Both the position numbers and the translations under genes were made by a program. Positions 61,776 through 64,000 of a stretch of 64,000 bases of DNA are shown here, in pieces. The DNA is from CAWACP01 sp963832965 (GTDB lineage: Bacteria; Acidobacteriota; Terriglobia; Bryobacterales; Bryobacteraceae), in NCBI GenBank assembly GCA_963832965.1, contig CAWHVW010000005.1, forward strand, positions 992,001-1,056,000, written 5' to 3'. Numbering within the stretch: the stretch's first letter is position 1; the number at the start of each line of letters is the position of its first letter. Under the pieces are notes generated by a model, which saw nothing but the letters and a program-made list of their open reading frames with translations, searched no databases and had not been told where the DNA came from.

Positions 61776-63605
61776 GTGACTCGTACTCGCGTCCTGTCCT
61801 GTTGCATCGTTGTGTTGGCGTCCTCGCTGAATTTCTGCCTGGCGGCCGACCGGATTCTCTTCGACCGTCTGGGCCCGACTCAAGCCACACTCTTTATCTC
61901 GAACGCCGATGGCTCAGCGGAGCGGACTCTCACACAGCCGGGCACCTTTGACTACAACCCTTCCTGGTCTCCCAGGGGCGATTGGATCGTGTTCACATCG
62001 GAGCGTGCCGGGTCGGCCGATATCTTCCGCATCCATCCCGACGCGACAGGCCTCGAACGCCTGACTGACAACCCAGCCTTCGACGATCAGGCTGCTTTTT
62101 CTCCTGACGGCGCCCGGATCGTCTTCGTCTCCACCCGCGTCGGCGGAAGGGCAAACCTCTGGATTCTCGACGCGGCCAGCCACAAAGCAACGCCGCTCAC
62201 CTCCGGAAACGGTGGCGATTTCCGCCCGTCCTGGTCTCCCGACGGCGCATGGATTGCCTTTTCCTCGGATCGCGACAGCGACGTTCCCCCCGCCAAAGGC
62301 CGATGGGAGCGCCTGCATCTGGTCGACATTTATCTCATCCGTCCCGACGGCACGGGCCTGCAACGCATCTCGGAGCACGGAGGCTTCTGTGGCAGCCCCA
62401 AATGGACGCCGGATAGCAAGACCGTCATCACGTATTGCATGTCCGGGCAAGACACGTGGACCTACCGCTTTGGCTCCGAAGACGGCGAGAACCAGTTTCT
62501 CAAGATCAATATCGAAAGTGGTGAAAAAACACCCGTATCCGCCGGCCCCGGTGTCAAACTGCTCCCAACCGTGCTGTCTTCGGGCGAAGTTGCTTACCTT
62601 CGCCGTGATAAAACGGCCAGCGGAGTCTTCTATGCGCGCGGCAGGCCGGGGCCGAAGGGCGACGATCTCCGCACTCCCTCCTGGTCCCCTGATGGCGCGC
62701 AGGTCGTCTACAGCCGCTTCGTCTCCAAACATACTGCCGAACCGGTGAAGGTATGGAGCCGCAATCCGAAGTTCGATCTGTACCGCACGGCATGGCTGCC
62801 CGCATACGATTCCAGCGGGGAGCGCCTGGCGGTAACCAAGCTGAGCGCCAACGGCGAAACAACCGGCCTGTTCATCGTCGATGAAGGAAAACCGGCTCGC
62901 TCCATCCTCGAGCGGAAGGGTCTGATCCTCGGTCCTTCATGGTCTCCCGACGGCCGGCAGATCGTGGCCGGCGTGGGCATCTTCACTGCTTTCCTCGATG
63001 ACCAGGCTGGAACCAGGAAGCCCATCGATCCCGTTAACGGAGGCGCGCAGGTGGGCATCGTGAACGCCGACGGTTCCGGCTTCCACCTGATCACATCGGG
63101 AAACAGCAACAATGCATTCCCATCCTTCGCGCCCGATGGTAAACACATTGTCTACCGCACCACCGGCCCCGATGCCGATGGACTGCGCGTCATGAACCTC
63201 GACGATCGCTCCATCACCGTTCTGACCAATGAGTGGGACAACTTTCCGGTTTGGTCTCCCCGCGGAGACCTGATCGCTTTCATCCGCAAGAACGGAGCCG
63301 ATTTTCAGGTGTTCACCATCCGTCCCGACGGCACTGGCCTGAAGCAGTTAACCAACACGCACGGAATCGACGCTCACCTGGCATGGTCCTCCGACGGACA
63401 ACGGCTTTTGTTTTGCAGCAGCCGCATGGGGTTCAAAGACGAAGCCGTGCTGGTCGGCGCGCCGCAACCCTACGGCGAGGTTTTCGTGATGCGCAATGAC
63501 GGCACTGAGGTCGAACAACTCACCGATAACCAGTGGGAAGACGGAGGGCCAGCCTGGCAGCCGTACCAGCCGGTGTTGGGCGCCCGAACCGCCGCGTCGC
63601 GGTAA
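61776..63605 (+). CDS. Secreted TolB-like beta-propeller protein
   Basis: A 609-residue exported protein: signal peptide MTRTRVLSCCIVVLASSLNFCLA, then about ten PD40/WD40-like blades such as PSWSPRGDWIVFTSERAGSAD, AAFSPDGARIVFVSTRVGG, PSWSPDGAWIAFSSDRDSD and PVWSPRGDLIAFIRKNGAD. GTG start with GGAG 7 bases upstream. No catalytic domain; such propellers bind proteins or glycans in the periplasm. A second member of the type, with the gene at 18192, occurs in the window. Confidence 0.82.
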   Translation: MTRTRVLSCCIVVLASSLNFCLAADRILFDRLGPTQATLFISNADGSAERTLTQPGTFDYNPSWSPRGDWIVFTSERAGSADIFRIHPDATGLERLTDNPAFDDQAAFSPDGARIVFVSTRVGGRANLWILDAASHKATPLTSGNGGDFRPSWSPDGAWIAFSSDRDSDVPPAKGRWERLHLVDIYLIRPDGTGLQRISEHGGFCGSPKWTPDSKTVITYCMSGQDTWTYRFGSEDGENQFLKINIESGEKTPVSAGPGVKLLPTVLSSGEVAYLRRDKTASGVFYARGRPGPKGDDLRTPSWSPDGAQVVYSRFVSKHTAEPVKVWSRNPKFDLYRTAWLPAYDSSGERLAVTKLSANGETTGLFIVDEGKPARSILERKGLILGPSWSPDGRQIVAGVGIFTAFLDDQAGTRKPIDPVNGGAQVGIVNADGSGFHLITSGNSNNAFPSFAPDGKHIVYRTTGPDADGLRVMNLDDRSITVLTNEWDNFPVWSPRGDLIAFIRKNGADFQVFTIRPDGTGLKQLTNTHGIDAHLAWSSDGQRLLFCSSRMGFKDEAVLVGAPQPYGEVFVMRNDGTEVEQLTDNQWEDGGPAWQPYQPVLGARTAASR

Positions 63606-63643
63606 GGCGCCTTGCCACCTCCACGTGTTCAGCCTCGCATCCG

Positions 63644-64000
63644 CTAACGTGGTTGGCGCCTGCTCGCTTGCCGGGGCTTTGGCTTGCTCTTGATCATCTT
63701 GCTGTTGACCATGAGGTTGAGGGCCACCGCGGCGCGGATGAGATCCTTCAAAGCCGCCTCATCCACCTTGCCGCGTTCGTGGATGTCGATGGCGCGCCGG
63801 ACATTCCCGTCCAGGCTGGAGTTGAACAGGCCCGCAGGGTCCTTCAACGCGGCTCCCCTGGCAAATGTCATCTTGACGTGGTTTTTGTACGTCTCTCCCG
63901 TGCAGACGATGCCGTAGTGGGACCACACGGGAGTCCCCATCCACTTCCATTCCTCGATGATCTCAGGGTCTGCCTCGTGTAAGATTCCGCGCACTCTCGC
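63644..64000 (-). CDS. DUF1801-family protein, 5' end beyond the window
   Basis: The visible 119 residues cover most of a DUF1801 (YdhG-like) domain: EADPEIIEEWKWMGTPVWSH, GIVCTGETYKNHVKMTFARGAAL, LFNSSLDGNVRRAIDIHERGKVDE. The frame stays open to the window edge and the upstream residues (ARVRGILHEADPE) continue the family pattern, so the real start lies beyond position 64000 rather than at the GTG 63994. Function unknown. Confidence 0.75.
   Translation of the reverse strand, partial: ARVRGILHEADPEIIEEWKWMGTPVWSHYGIVCTGETYKNHVKMTFARGAALKDPAGLFNSSLDGNVRRAIDIHERGKVDEAALKDLIRAAVALNLMVNSKMIKSKPKPRQASRRQPR

Overview
This 64 kb window is GC-rich, densely coded bacterial chromosome. Its gene content points to an acidobacterium, most likely the Bryobacterales/'Candidatus Solibacter' lineage. 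The pointers are a C-terminal domain resembling the family named after Solibacter (TIGR03437), a VWFA-related protein of the acidobacterial type, a VCBS/UnbV (CRTAC1-like) protein, a FecR protein with a Trp/Tyr/Gly-rich domain, a PEGA-tailed Ser/Thr kinase, and several families of dispersed intergenic palindromes. I recognised no rRNA, tRNA or CRISPR array. No origin, prophage or conjugative module is visible.

Layout. 0.1-8 kb: PilZ-like protein; a minus-strand operon of 4HBT thioesterase, thiE and APC permease; an AsmA-like protein; a mutarotase-fold protein; a divergent SDR/MDR dehydrogenase pair. 8-17 kb: FecR envelope protein, a manganese transporter fused to a UspA domain, a secreted repeat protein, a PEGA kinase and a sugar/DMT-type transporter. 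17-24 kb: VWFA and beta-propeller proteins divergent from a transpeptidase-SpoIID-HExxH fusion, then DinB, VOC, MFS and a BrnT/BrnA-like toxin-antitoxin pair. 24-30 kb: ECF sigma/FecR pair, lysA, a GAF-SpoIIE phosphatase, deoC and a TauE-like protein. 30-36 kb: an intact IS701-type insertion sequence sitting at the edge of a MITE-like repeat, a three-gene secreted/TPR operon and a chemoreceptor split by a frameshift. 36-42 kb: VapBC-type pair, uvrA with an apparent CTG start, a GH127-type glycosidase. 42-52 kb: TPR-sulfotransferase, secreted proteins, an APH-like kinase with an adjoining HAD protein, and a large secreted glycosidase-like gene cut by one in-frame TAA. 52-64 kb: M13 peptidase, an AT-rich intergenic region, a parvulin-TPR-VCBS-UnbV protein beside a CusF-SCO1 protein, an IS630 remnant, a second short UvrA-type ATPase, a TolB-like propeller and a DUF1801 protein running off the right edge.

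Working together. Most genes are housekeeping, envelope or secretion functions in short operons of one to three genes. Regulation is represented by the sigma/FecR pair, the GAF-SpoIIE phosphatase, the PEGA kinase and the chemoreceptor. The most unusual material is non-coding. One palindrome family (about 23 bp, six copies) is present once in every unit of two separate local duplications of gene 3' ends. A second 23-bp family (four copies and one degenerate) lies beside gene ends and inside a MITE-like element. There is also a 69-bp cloverleaf-like repeat and a small minus-strand unit of 43 codons with a strong ribosome binding site and its own terminator. Several genes have a good -10 hexamer only 7-15 bases before the start codon, suggesting leaderless or very short-leader mRNAs.
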